From Nothopassalora personata (lineage: Eukaryota > Ascomycota > Dothideomycetes > Mycosphaerellales > Mycosphaerellaceae), in contig CM066296.1 in the NCBI GenBank assembly GCA_033816765.1, positions 1,612,001-1,676,000 of the forward strand: a stretch of DNA of 64,000 nt, read 5' to 3'. The notes below the pieces were generated by a model that had not been told where the DNA came from, made no database searches, and saw nothing but the letters and a program-made list of their open reading frames with translations. Below are positions 9,056 to 17,949 of the stretch, piece after piece. Within the stretch, counting starts at the first letter, position 1. Every line of letters begins with the position of its first letter. A program made the position numbers and the translations under genes.

Positions 9056-11115
9056 GCGCCGCCGTTGTTGTTGGCATTGCCACCACCATTGCGACGGTTG
9101 TTGCTTGGGTTGTAACCTGGTGCGAAAGGACGGCGGGCAACATCGCGCAGTGGACACTGGTCTGTGTCAACGCGGCGGTGTCCCTCTTCTTCGCACTTCA
9201 GACACCGATTCTGGTCGATGCATTCTTGGGCTCGAGTCGCATCCAGAGGCTGGATGTGCTGATACTGCTGAGGACGGTCAGCCCACTTGGTCTTAGCATT
9301 CGGGTTGGTAGTGGTGTTCGTGTTGCCTCCACCGCTCGAAGTGCTATCCTTCTTGTCATCGCCACCCTTGGTGTTCTTCTTGTCACCTTGGGTCTTGTTG
9401 CTGGTCTTGCCGTGCTTAAGGTCGTAGGCTTCAAACTTGTCCTCGTAATCGTACAGTGCTGAGACAACTTGTTCGAGAGTCATCTTGGCCGTATCCTCGT
9501 TCATAATGCGGTTGTCGTAGCGCGCATTCAGCTTGCGGAGTAAGAAGTCCTTCTCGAGCTTCTTCTCCTCGGCGCCGTTGTCCAGATTGACGATGTCGGC
9601 GTTCTCGCGGAAGGATGGGTAGAAGTCGCTGAACTTCTCCTTGTCGCCTTGCTGAAGAGTGTTGAGCTTGGTCATGGCGTTGGCGTGGGCGTTGCGGGTG
9701 CCGTAGCGCTTAGCCAGATCCTCCATCATCTCATCAACGGAGGCATACTGGGTAGTTGTGCCATCCGTGGACTTGGTGAGACTAGGAATCTTTGAGTCGA
9801 CATATGTCCAAGCGCCGTTCTTCAGCCAGCTCTGGACGTTTTGAAGGGAGTCCTTTACTGTACGGTACTTGGATGCTTGCAGCTTAGCTTCAGCAGCACG
9901 CTGCCATTCTTGAAACTTGATGTCGTCGCTCTTCGGGTCGAACTTGGTAGGGGCCTTCGGTTCGGTAGAAGACTTGATGCCGGTAGTCATGTTGGCATCA
10001 TATGTGGTGTATGCCGAGATGGGGTTGCCATCTGAGTCCGTCTTCTTACTAGCCCTCTCGCGACTACCGCTCTTGCGACTGTTCTTGCGGTTCTTGTCCT
10101 TGTCACCATCCTCGTCGTCCGAAGAGTCAGACGAATCAGGATCTCCGTTGTTCTTCGTGGGCTTGCCGGACTTCTGAGGCTTGTTTGGCTTGCCGCCATT
10201 CTGGCGACGCTCCAGCGACTCTTCGGACTCCGTTCTCTGCGGAGGTGGGTCCTGTTTCTCCTTGGACCGCCCTCGTTCCTTCTTTTGCTTCTCGAGCTCA
10301 GCAATGCGTTCCTCGGCAGCTACAAGCTTGGCCTCAGCTGCCTTGCACTGGGTGCGGTACAGCTTCTTAGCTTCCGTGGCCTTGGCCGTATCAGCCTTGG
10401 CTTGGATAAGTTCATCGGGGTCGACGTTGATGGTGTTATCGTGCTTTGCGATCTCCTCCTTCAACTTGGTGATTTCCTCCTTGAGAGTGGTGTTCTCCGC
10501 TTGTTCCTCACCAATCGCATCCTCGAGTCGGTCCATCTGGTCCTTTGCATCTTGCGCCTTACGGAGGTTGATGCGGTTGGCCATCTCGAGTGTCGCATTT
10601 AGTTTGTGTGTGCGGCGATGGTCTGACTCGATGTCGCACAGGATCTTGTGGATCGCTTGAGGGTGGTCGTTGACCGTCTTCTTGAACTTATCGGCGTTCA
10701 GCCCATTCAGTGAGTCAAAAGCTTCCTGGAAGTTGTCGATAGTAACCCTCCTCTCAGGTGCGCTTGCACTCGTGCCCGCTCCTTCGTCTTCTGTCTCATC
10801 CTCGATGAACTCGTGCCCGCACAGATCAGCCAAGTTCAGTTCTGTTTCGGCTTCCTCCTCTTCAATCTCTTGGAGTTGGTCGAACACTTTCTTATGCTGC
10901 TTGCGGTACTGGTTGTTCTCGTCGAGGAGCTTGTTCACAATATCCTCTTCTCGTCCTTGGGTCTGAGTCGCCTGGGCTGGGTTCGCGCTGTTGGGATCCG
11001 GCGGATCAGGTGGGAGGGTGAAGAAGGATGATCTACTAAGGGACGCGCGATGGACGCGTCGGTCAGTGTTCTCTGCGCCTGCGCCTGGCGCGCCGGTGCC
11101 GGTGGGTCTTGCCAT
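9043..11115 (-). CDS. gag: gag polyprotein of element A
   Basis: 690 codons from the ATG at 11115 (MARPTGTGAPGAG), 150 nt inside the 5' LTR, to TAG at 9043-9045. Visible features are an acidic N-terminal third; Glu/Lys-rich coiled-coil segments (for example KEEITKLKEEIAKHD and EAKLVAAEERIAELEKQKK); a basic Ser/Arg linker (NRKNSRKSGSRERASKK); a capsid-like segment (FQEWQRAAEAKLQ...YRTVKDSLQNV...MEDLAKRYG); and a zinc knuckle CLKCEEEGH followed by C after seven residues (CX2CX4HX7C, longer than the usual HX4C). The tail is Asn/Gly/Arg-rich. It shares short blocks with E1 gag. The role is particle assembly and RNA packaging. The frame is intact. Confidence 0.9.
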   Translation of the reverse strand: MARPTGTGAPGAGAENTDRRVHRASLSRSSFFTLPPDPPDPNSANPAQATQTQGREEDIVNKLLDENNQYRKQHKKVFDQLQEIEEEEAETELNLADLCGHEFIEDETEDEGAGTSASAPERRVTIDNFQEAFDSLNGLNADKFKKTVNDHPQAIHKILCDIESDHRRTHKLNATLEMANRINLRKAQDAKDQMDRLEDAIGEEQAENTTLKEEITKLKEEIAKHDNTINVDPDELIQAKADTAKATEAKKLYRTQCKAAEAKLVAAEERIAELEKQKKERGRSKEKQDPPPQRTESEESLERRQNGGKPNKPQKSGKPTKNNGDPDSSDSSDDEDGDKDKNRKNSRKSGSRERASKKTDSDGNPISAYTTYDANMTTGIKSSTEPKAPTKFDPKSDDIKFQEWQRAAEAKLQASKYRTVKDSLQNVQSWLKNGAWTYVDSKIPSLTKSTDGTTTQYASVDEMMEDLAKRYGTRNAHANAMTKLNTLQQGDKEKFSDFYPSFRENADIVNLDNGAEEKKLEKDFLLRKLNARYDNRIMNEDTAKMTLEQVVSALYDYEDKFEAYDLKHGKTSNKTQGDKKNTKGGDDKKDSTSSGGGNTNTTTNPNAKTKWADRPQQYQHIQPLDATRAQECIDQNRCLKCEEEGHRRVDTDQCPLRDVARRPFAPGYNPSNNRRNGGGNANNNGGAGNA

Positions 11116-11253
11116 TGCTGCTGTGTTAGCTATGACCTACTTCAAGGTGCGACTCAGTCGAGTCCAACACCTGATCTCAGCACCTTGTGCTGTCGCGGTT
11201 TCTCTGCAATCTCCCGAATGCAGCTTCTCGTGTCTCTCTACACGTTGGTGATG

Positions 11254-11265
11254 ATCTATTCGAAG
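11254..11265 (-). promoter_or_regulatory. self-priming primer-binding site of element A
   Basis: Directly inside the 5' LTR the minus strand reads CTTCGAATAGAT. Ten bases (TCGAATAGAT) are the exact complement of ATCTATTCGA within the LTR (plus-strand 11308-11317), which lies ~40 nt after the TATA-like CTTAAGTAT. No tRNA-3'-end complement is seen. Tf1-type self-priming is inferred. Confidence 0.7.
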
Positions 11266-11458
11266 TGTCACAAGCAGGTGCAAGCACGTGGTCGGATAAG
11301 GTACAAGTCGAATAGATAGCTATCTAAGAGAGGCGCGGAGAGCGCGAGATACTTAAGGGAGCGCCAAGCCGATTAGTCAGCGGCTTAGTCAGCGGCGCGC
11401 TTGTGGTGCCCACGCACGTGCGCGCGGATCGAGGTGAATGGGCGCCGGTACGGTGACA
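11266..11458 (-). repeat. 5' LTR of element A
   Basis: 193 bp, identical to 3920-4112. Read on the minus strand it has a CACGTG E-box near its far end, a TATA-like CTTAAGTAT, and then the self-primer sequence. It is followed on the plus strand by the duplicated target ATCTC. Confidence 0.93.
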
Positions 11459-11463
11459 ATCTC

Positions 11464-12240
11464 GGTAATTAGTCTAATTACTCTAAGCATAAGTAGTCTA
11501 ATTAGTCTAAGCATAAGTAGTCTAATTGCCCTAAGTCTAAGCGCTTAGGTAGGATAAGTTACGTACTCGTCTTGTTCTTATAATTCTAGGGTCTATGAGA
11601 ATTATTCCGTAATAATATCCCCTTTTTAGTCTAGCTTCGTCCCGAAGCTTTATAAGCCGTTATTATTTCTTATAGTAGTAGTTAACTATATCTTCTTCCT
11701 CCTATAGCGCCGTTAACGACTTGCTCTAGATACTAAAATTCCTAGTATTAAGATAGCTCTATATACGAATTGTTAGAAGTCTCGATCCTCGGGCGCGGTA
11801 ATAAAGTGTATCGTAGATTCTCGGTCTAGGAAGTGTTCGGCCTATATCCGAAAAGGCTATAAAGATTACGACGTACGTCTTTCTCGTCCGGAGTAGGAAC
11901 GTCTTCGCGATTCGCGCGATAAGCTTAAGCTAGAGCTTAAGAGGATTAAAGAGGAGGAGGTACGGCTAAAGATACGTAAGGTCCGTCTTTAGAAATAGCT
12001 ACGCTTAGCTAAGCGTCGTACCGACGATACCGTCGCTAAGGAGTTAGAGGAGCTCGAGGAGGAAGAGGTACGCGAGGAGCTAGCGTCTCTCGAGTAGGCG
12101 TCGGGGGTAGAGGTATCGCCTTCGCTAGTCTCTTTCTCGGATATCCTAGAGATACCCGCGAACGACTAGGCGGCGCTTTCTAGGGCGGAGTCCTAGGGCA
12201 AGTCCCTAGGGGTAGAAACTTATTAGGGTACTTATTTATA
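11464..12240 (+). pseudogene. RIPed Cys-rich/coiled-coil frame of family C (antisense to pol)
   Basis: From about 11805 to 12235 one plus-strand frame is open apart from TAG codons. It encodes a short Cys/basic segment (RSRKCSAYIRKGYKDYD) followed by a strongly charged coiled coil rich in Glu, Lys, Arg and Leu. A diverged copy lies at 23240-23700 on the minus strand with the same layout. In both copies it faces the chromodomain end of pol from the other strand. It may be an accessory gene of the element or a captured gene; I do not recognise a named family. The first part (11464-11530) has ~24-bp tandem repeats of AGTCTAATTA-like units belonging to the terminal repeat. Confidence 0.5.
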
Positions 12241-12265
12241 AGTTATATCCCTATTCCTATTAATC

Positions 12266-12339
12266 GGCTAGGTAGCTTAGTAGTAGAGCGTAAGCTACCT
12301 AAACTCTTAAGGTCGTAGGTTCGATTCCTACCCTAGTCG
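12266..12339 (+). pseudogene. tRNA-like sequence within family C
   Basis: 74 nt with a 7-bp acceptor stem (GGCTAGG/CCTAGTC, one G-T), a D arm (GCTT...GAGC), a perfect T arm GTAGG-TTCGATT-CCTAC, and internal-promoter-like boxes (TAGCTTAGTAGTAG and GGTTCGATTCC). The anticodon arm is abnormal: TAAG/CTTA enclose 11 nt, so no anticodon can be assigned. A second 74-nt copy is at 23016-23089 on the minus strand, in the same relative position. Probably a tRNA-derived pseudogene carried by the element; not a working tRNA. Confidence 0.5.
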
Positions 12340-12359
12340 CTCGTCGGCTAAGAGATCGA

Positions 12360-13015
12360 TTATCGTTAGTCGTCTTAGCGGACCTATTTTAGTATTATCG
12401 GATTTTTTGCTAACAGTTTCGTAGGTTTTGTTTTAGTTCCTAGGTATTTTCTAATTTGTCGTATCCTTTCTATTTAACGAGGTATCGCTAACCTTTCTTA
12501 TCTAGGATTTTTTTGACTTCGAATTCGTTTTCTACTTCTAGCTTGAAATAGAAGCTTTCCTAGTAAGGTGTTTTAGCGTCTATAGGTTCTAACTTAGAGA
12601 TATAGAAGACTAGGTAGATTTTAGCGTCGGGTAGTAGTCGTAGGCGGTAATTAAGTAGTCCTATAACTTTGTTAATAAAAAATAGTCCGACTTTAACGTA
12701 ATCTAGTTTCTTAGTCTATCTTCTTATTCTTAAGTTTTTCATAAGGAGATAGACCTTATCCCCCTCTTTTAGTAGAGGTACTATTTTTCTCGTGTCTTAC
12801 CGTTATTAAGACAGTTTATATTATACATCTTCGATCGCTTTGCGTGTTTCTTTATATACTTCCTTAAGAGTATCCGTCGTTACGATTGCTCTTTCGGCTT
12901 ATAGGTAGGATCTAGGTGTTCTAAATAGGTTAGGGTCTTTACTAAAGTTCGTATTAATGTCTACTAACTACCCTATATAGGCCTATCCGAGTTATAGTAG
13001 TATAGAGCGGTGCTT
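12360..13015 (-). pseudogene. RIPed pol 3' part of gypsy family C (integrase end and chromodomain)
   Basis: The reverse complement is collinear with 21540-21780 plus 22629-22960 of the other C copy. It includes the integrase C-terminal region (KVYLLMKNL-like) and a chromodomain-like end (FEVKKIL-type start, then KWKGY/WEPRN-type positions recoverable only through RIP changes). Here the frame is continuous where the other copy carries an 846-bp insertion, so this copy serves as the empty site. It stops abruptly at ~13015. Confidence 0.6.
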
Positions 13016-13900
13016 ACGTAAGTAGGGGTATTTGCCGGTCCCGGGACCGGGAAATTAGGTTACGTAACGAGTAGCGTAGTAGCTAGATAAAATAAGAGGA
13101 TTAGCGGACCTAAACCCCTATACCCTCTACTCGAGAGGTATAAATTGAATTGTTGCCTTAATGCTACGCTTATAATGCTTAGCTACGTAGTATATATCTT
13201 AATAGCTATACTAGGTCCTACTAGCTTATCTAAATGTCTAATTAAACCTAAATGAAATTAGGGCAAGTTAGACCTAAGGGACCCCCTCTAAACCTAAGGT
13301 TAACATAACCTATTAGTCGTTAATATATCCTCCCCTATAACGAACCTGTCCTTAGGTTCTAAAGTAGTAAGCCCGGGCACTATAGGTAGCGTAGTTAGTC
13401 GCTATAAGCTAAGGTAGTCTTATAGTAGTATAGTAGCTCACCCTACTATTTAGCTTAATATATAAGATGTTAGGTAATCCTAGGGCCTACTAGCGACAGT
13501 TTATAAAGATCGAAAGGATTCTTCTAATAGAGACCGTAATAGTAACGTTAATAACCGCGACTCGTATCCGTCGCACTATATTAACGTATACTACAAAACT
13601 AGCGAGGGAATAGATAGCTATGTTAGTATTAATCGAACGGGCTAGATAGTTAAATAATGTAAACGCTATTTATAAGATAAGTAAGCGTTAGTACTAGTAA
13701 CCTAATAAATCTAAAGACGAGTCTATCGCGTAGCTAGAAAGTAAGTTAAGGGAAGATAAGTAACTATAAGAAACAAGTGAGATCTAAGGACTAGAAGTAC
13801 CCGTACCCGAAGCATTAGAACTAGAATTAGAACTAGAATTAGAACTAGAAACCTATAGGCTATAGCTATAGCCGGAAATTTAACTAGAAACTAGGAGCCT
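13016..13900. other. RIPed sequence with a short tandem repeat, unassigned
   Basis: Begins at the break in family C with a GC-rich palindrome CCGGTCCCGGGACCGG (13036-13051). A 12-bp AGAACTAGAATT-type tandem repeat (about three units) lies near 13818-13850. No convincing coding frame was found before ~13900. Confidence 0.4.
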
Positions 13901-16900
13901 ATAAACCCGCACTAACTACTTAGTTCCACTTATTCTTACATAACTCCTTAGTCTAGACCTACTCGTTATCGTAGCTAACACTAGTCTTAGTAGACGCGTC
14001 CCTAAGTAGCTAGCTAGTAAAGTTCCTATAGTAGTTACGGAAGAAGCTCTTATCGCGCCCTTCGCTTATAAAGCACATCTACTCGAGAGTAGTAACTAAG
14101 CTAAGCTACTTATCTATCAATTTTATAGCTCGGACGCGCTAATTATATATCTTCTTATAGAAGAGCTCCGAGTCTAGGCGGACCGTAGCATTAAGCTACC
14201 TTCTAGTATTAAGGATGACTTTGTTATCGTTCTAAGACTTTAAACCCGCTAGGGCATCGGATAGAGGGCTAATGCTACTAAGGTGTACGGCCGTAGGGAA
14301 AGGATAGCTAGGTACTAGGCGTCGATACTTAAACCCTATAGCGCTCTTACTTAGCGTCTTAAAGTTACGATAGAGGTCTATTACCTAGTGTATGCTCTAG
14401 CTTCTCTAGAGTTTAAGATAATTATCGTCGCGGATCTCGATAAAGTAAGGGTTAATCTAACGTAGCGTCTTCTTATATACGGCCTACCTTATTAGAACGC
14501 CTATAGTAGTTACCCGCATTTGCATAGCGCTTAGGTCCTCTCTAAACTAGCTAATGCTATTCTTACTTAGGTAATTCTAAACCCTAACCGAGAAGAAACG
14601 CTTAAATTAGCCGTCTTCTATGTAGTCGTTAATCCGGTACTACTAGATAAACTCTATAGTATTCCCTTACTTATAAAAACCGTGTAAAAACTCCGGCCTA
14701 CTAGTACCCTCTAAGTTAAGAGAGTATAGTATATTAAGCCGGTTACTAGTCTAGTAGTTTTCAATTTCGAGGTTTAAGTCGACCCTAGTATACTACACTA
14801 TAGCGTTCGCATTACCCCCCTAATAAGCCCTATTAAAGCTAAAAATCGTAGGCCTAGGGAAGGAGATAAACCGAGTGTAGTATTAAGGGTATAGCGCTAC
14901 TTATAAGAGCTATAGTCCGGGGTCTTATCGCATAATCTATTAGCTTAGAGAATACTATATGTTCTAGTAGACGCCGCCGTTACTAACCTTATTTAACTCT
15001 TATAGGTGCTATCGGTATACGTCGAATTCTCGACTTATTATCTCTCTAACTATTTTAACCCGCGGCGCTAGTTTAGCGTTATTATACTAGTATAGCATGT
15101 TACTATTAATATAGGTACCGGTACTATTAAGATCGGCTTAGTTAGCTTTATTAATACCGAATTTGTCGAGGATCTAGTTATAGTTAGTATACGTAACGAT
15201 ACTACTCGTAGTGCCGACTTTACCTTAAACGCGGAGGTAGCTAAGCCGGTTAACAGTCTTCTAACTACGCTTATTAGGGCGAAACTACGACCCATTTTTT
15301 ACCTTAATATATCACGTTACAAGTGGTTGGAAGTCATGAAATGGGCTCATAAAGGTGTTTCAAAAGCAGATAGTAGATTGCATGTGTCTAAGCTAGAATT
15401 GAAGGAGCTGCTTGTGAAAAGGCTGCAGGTGACTAATCAATGTCACCTGATTCTTGGCGGCTGCTGCCTTAGGTTTGATTGGGCTGCAGCGCCGGTGCAC
15501 GCTTGGATCGTGACATAATAGCTAAAAAACTCTTACCTTTAAAGAGCTAGTCTTAGACCTTAAGCGTACGCTTATATAGAATATTAGCGGTAATACTAGG
15601 ATTTATAACGAAGTAGAGGGCCTTATAGTAGAAATCTCGAATATACTAATCGTAAATTATAGCGCTAACCTTACTATCCCTCTTAAGAACCTACGAGATA
15701 GCATGTTCGAGTATCTTAAGGCCCGCTATCCGGTACTTAGGTAGCTAGTTAATGCTATCTACGTTAATCGAGTTTCTAAACTTAACGCTATAGTACCGCT
15801 TATTATAGGTGTAGTTAGCGCGCTTAATCCGGAGGGCCTCGTCTTCTTATAGGATCTAATCCTTAAAGACTAATACATCCCTAATTATAGCCGAAGGTAA
15901 TATAGTAAGTATTGGATTGCTATTCTTAGTTAGGGCCGGAGTAGATCGTATGTTACTAACCGGTATACCCAGCGGACTACCTTCGCGTATAGGTACGCTG
16001 TCTAGCGTTCGGTTAGGCGAGGATCGAGTAGGCGTAGTTATGCCCTTACCTATACTCTCGCCTATACGGAGCTACTTAAGTCGACTCGACTTACGACCGC
16101 CTCTCGATAGGACTATAGGCTAGGTAGAGGCTAGTAGAGTTAGCGTAGTACTCTTTATACGTCCTTTACCTTTACTACCCGGTAGTAGCTAACGTAGCTA
16201 AGGCTATTACTAGCTAGATAGTTTAGGTTAATCTATACTATCCTCTAGGGATGCGGACTTCTTAGTAATAGTACCCTCTATAAAGTATAGAAGGCTATCC
16301 TTATAGACGGCTAGGCGGTGTCTTCTAATAATCTCCCTACTCTTAGCCGACTACGGATTAATGCTACGTGCTTTAGCCTCCCTATCGTACCGGGTAAGAT
16401 TACTAGGCTCTAGAATTCGCTTACGGTCTATGCCCTTACGGCTGATCCTTATACGCTAGATTAATACCCTCTAAATTCTACTAATAGCCCTACTATAATC
16501 TAGGTACTTATTAATAAAGGCCGTAAACTAGCGGCGCCCGCTATTAGTACTATAAAGCTCGGAGATAACGCGTCGATTAAGAATCTTATTATCTATCTAC
16601 TATAGCTAGTAGCGGGTAAGCGTAGCTCGAAGAGTCTTTTCTCGGTTACGAATCTCTAAACCGGTCTTACGAATCTTACCGACGATAGGAAACAAGACAT
16701 CGAGCTTCTTATTACTAAGGAATTTATCCTAGTAGCTCTTGCCTATGCCGCTCTCAACTTCCTCGAAAAATAGGTTAACCTAGACGGAGCAGTCTTCGAA
16801 CACCTTCTCGAAGCCCTTATAGAAGTCCTTTAACACCTCGACCCGCTTCTAAGGACTAAGCTCTCGGAACATAACATTAGCGGCGGACTTCGGTGTGTTC

Positions 16901-16998
16901 GTGTTAGTAAGGACATGCTTAACGTTGTCCGGTAGGCGAAGAGACTTGAATAAGGTCTAAGGTAGGCGGGCAAGACTAGTAATAGTACTAGTAAGCGC
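13900..16998 (-). pseudogene. RIP-inactivated ~1000-codon frame adjoining the telomere, product unknown
   Basis: Reading the minus strand away from the telomere, one frame persists from ~16980 to at least ~13930, broken only by TAG and TAA and by the solo LTR at 15310-15515. When that LTR and one TAATA are removed, the frame continues in phase. I saw no TGA and no frameshift in the parts translated. Composition is protein-like: KHVLTNTNTPKSAANVMFRE near 16870, KRVEVLKDFYKGFEKVFEDC near 16820, and YKKTLRQINPYFIEIRDD-type text near 14450. No domain is recognised. Subtelomeric RecQ-like (TLH) helicases often sit here in fungi, but I see no helicase motif, so that is only a hypothesis. A transposon ORF is equally possible. 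Confidence 0.55.
15310..15515. repeat. non-RIPed solo LTR (or small TIR element) with 5-bp target duplication
   Basis: 206 bp of normal composition (CA and TG present) inside RIPed DNA. It starts TATCACG and ends CGTGACA, matching the TGTCAC...GTGACA ends of the A and E1 LTRs, and is flanked by TAATA (15305-15309 and 15516-15520). The first and last 14 bp are inverted repeats with three mismatches. Internally CAGGTGAC...GTCACCTG forms an 8-bp hairpin. A solo LTR is preferred because length, ends and 5-bp duplication match the local LTR style. A MITE is the alternative. Confidence 0.7.
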
Positions 16999-17000
16999 TA

Positions 17001-17224
17001 TAGGGTTAGGGTTAGGGTTAGGGTTAGGGTTAGGGTTAGGGTTAGGGTTAGGGTTAGGGTTAGGGTTAGGGTTAGGGTTAGGGTTAGGGTTAGGGTTAGG
17101 GTTAGGGTTAGGGTTAGGGTTAGGGTTAGGGTTAGGGTTAGGGTTAGGGTTAGGGTTAGGGTTAGGGTTAGGGTTAGGGTTAGGGTTAGGGTTAGGGTTA
17201 GGGTTAGGGTTAGGGTTAGGGTTA
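17001..17224 (+). repeat. telomere repeat array (TTAGGG)n, right end of left chromosome arm
   Basis: 224 bp of uninterrupted TTAGGG, about 37 units, orientated G-strand toward the gap as at a right chromosome end. No variant repeats are seen. It abuts RIPed subtelomeric DNA at 17000. Confidence 0.97.
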
Positions 17225-17324
17225 NNNNNNNNNNNNNNNNNNNNNNNNNNNNNNNNNNNNNNNNNNNNNNNNNNNNNNNNNNNNNNNNNNNNNNNNNNNN
17301 NNNNNNNNNNNNNNNNNNNNNNNN
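17225..17324. other. assembly gap of exactly 100 N
   Basis: A run of exactly 100 N between two telomere arrays of opposite orientation. The round size is the usual placeholder for a gap of unknown length, so the two flanks are separate contigs joined by scaffolding. Confidence 0.98.
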
Positions 17325-17522
17325 CCCTAACCCTAACCCTAACCCTAACCCTAACCCTAACCCTAACCCTAACCCTAACCCTAACCCTAACCCTAACCCT
17401 AACCCTAACCCTAACCCTAACCCTAACCCTAACCCTAACCCTAACCCTAACCCTAACCCTAACCCTAACCCTAACCCTAACCCTAACCCTAACCCTAACC
17501 CTAACCCTAACCCTAACCCTAA
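17325..17522 (+). repeat. telomere repeat array (CCCTAA)n, left end of next contig
   Basis: 198 bp, 33 perfect CCCTAA units, C-strand orientation expected at a left chromosome end. It is followed directly by family C terminal-repeat sequence, which looks truncated by the telomere. Confidence 0.97.
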
Positions 17523-17806
17523 AGGTTAGCTTTTAGCATATTCCAAATATTAATATTAAATAGTAAGTTAAACGTATCAAAACTATAAGGGTGCTTAGCG
17601 TTCCTAAATATAAAGGAGATTTATAGTAGTTTCATCTTAAATTACTAAGTTACTAGTAAGCGAGTAATATTAATTTACTAAGTTACTAGTAAGTGGGTAA
17701 TCCTAAATTACTAAGTGACTATTAAGCTAGTAATCTTCTACGTTATACGTAACTTCCTTAGCTAATAGACGTATATAGTAGAATATTACTAGCTATATTA
17801 ATACTT
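17523..17806 (+). repeat. family C terminal repeat, inverted relative to 23723-24030
   Basis: About 280 bp that match the reverse complement of 23740-24025, including TAGTAAGTTAAACGTAT, GCGTTCCTAAATATAAAGGA and a degenerate ~30-bp tandem unit (TAAATTACTAAGTTACTAGTAAGC). The left edge runs into the telomere array, so its true end may be lost. It precedes the C gag-pol remnant by ~150 nt, the place of a 5' terminal repeat, yet its orientation is opposite to the repeat at the other end. Confidence 0.65.
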
Positions 17807-17949
17807 ACGAGAGGTAGAACCGGACGTTTAGAATAATAGTATAAAGGGTTAATTCCGAGATTGAGTCTAAATCTTGAAATAGTTATAGAAGTTTTATTAG
17901 TAATTCTATTACTAAGACTTGTATTAGGTTTACTACTCTATAAAATTAA

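Larger units (their letters stand above)
3920..11458 (-). mobile_element. complete, non-RIPed Ty3/gypsy chromovirus A
   Basis: A 7539-bp LTR retrotransposon on the minus strand. The 193-bp LTRs (3920-4112 and 11266-11458) are identical by eye, and the flanks carry a perfect 5-bp target duplication ATCTC (3915-3919 and 11459-11463). Inside, in transcription order, are a self-priming site, gag, a -1 frameshift signal, pol with C-terminal chromodomain, and a polypurine tract. Both reading frames are uninterrupted. Identical LTRs and normal dinucleotide content, inside heavily RIPed DNA, indicate a recent and possibly competent insertion. The chromodomain is expected to steer integration to methyl-H3K9 heterochromatin, which fits the location. 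Confidence 0.93.

Noticed and set aside
12266..12339. Functional tRNA-Lys(CTT), because ACTCTTAAGG resembles a Lys anticodon region
   Set aside because: CTT lies too close to the T arm for a normal anticodon stem; the arm that does pair encloses 11 nt, so no anticodon can be assigned.
15068..15295. 75-codon minus-strand frame
   Set aside because: It lies in another frame of the large RIPed pseudogene, whose own frame continues through this interval.
13900..16998. Telomere-linked RecQ helicase (TLH) pseudogene
   Set aside because: The position fits, but I could not find any helicase motif in the translated parts, so only an unknown product is reported.
17001..17522. A natural interstitial telomere fusion
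   Set aside because: Orientation fits, but the exact 100-N spacer and perfect repeats on both sides make a scaffold join the simpler explanation; kept as a finding to test, not as a feature call.
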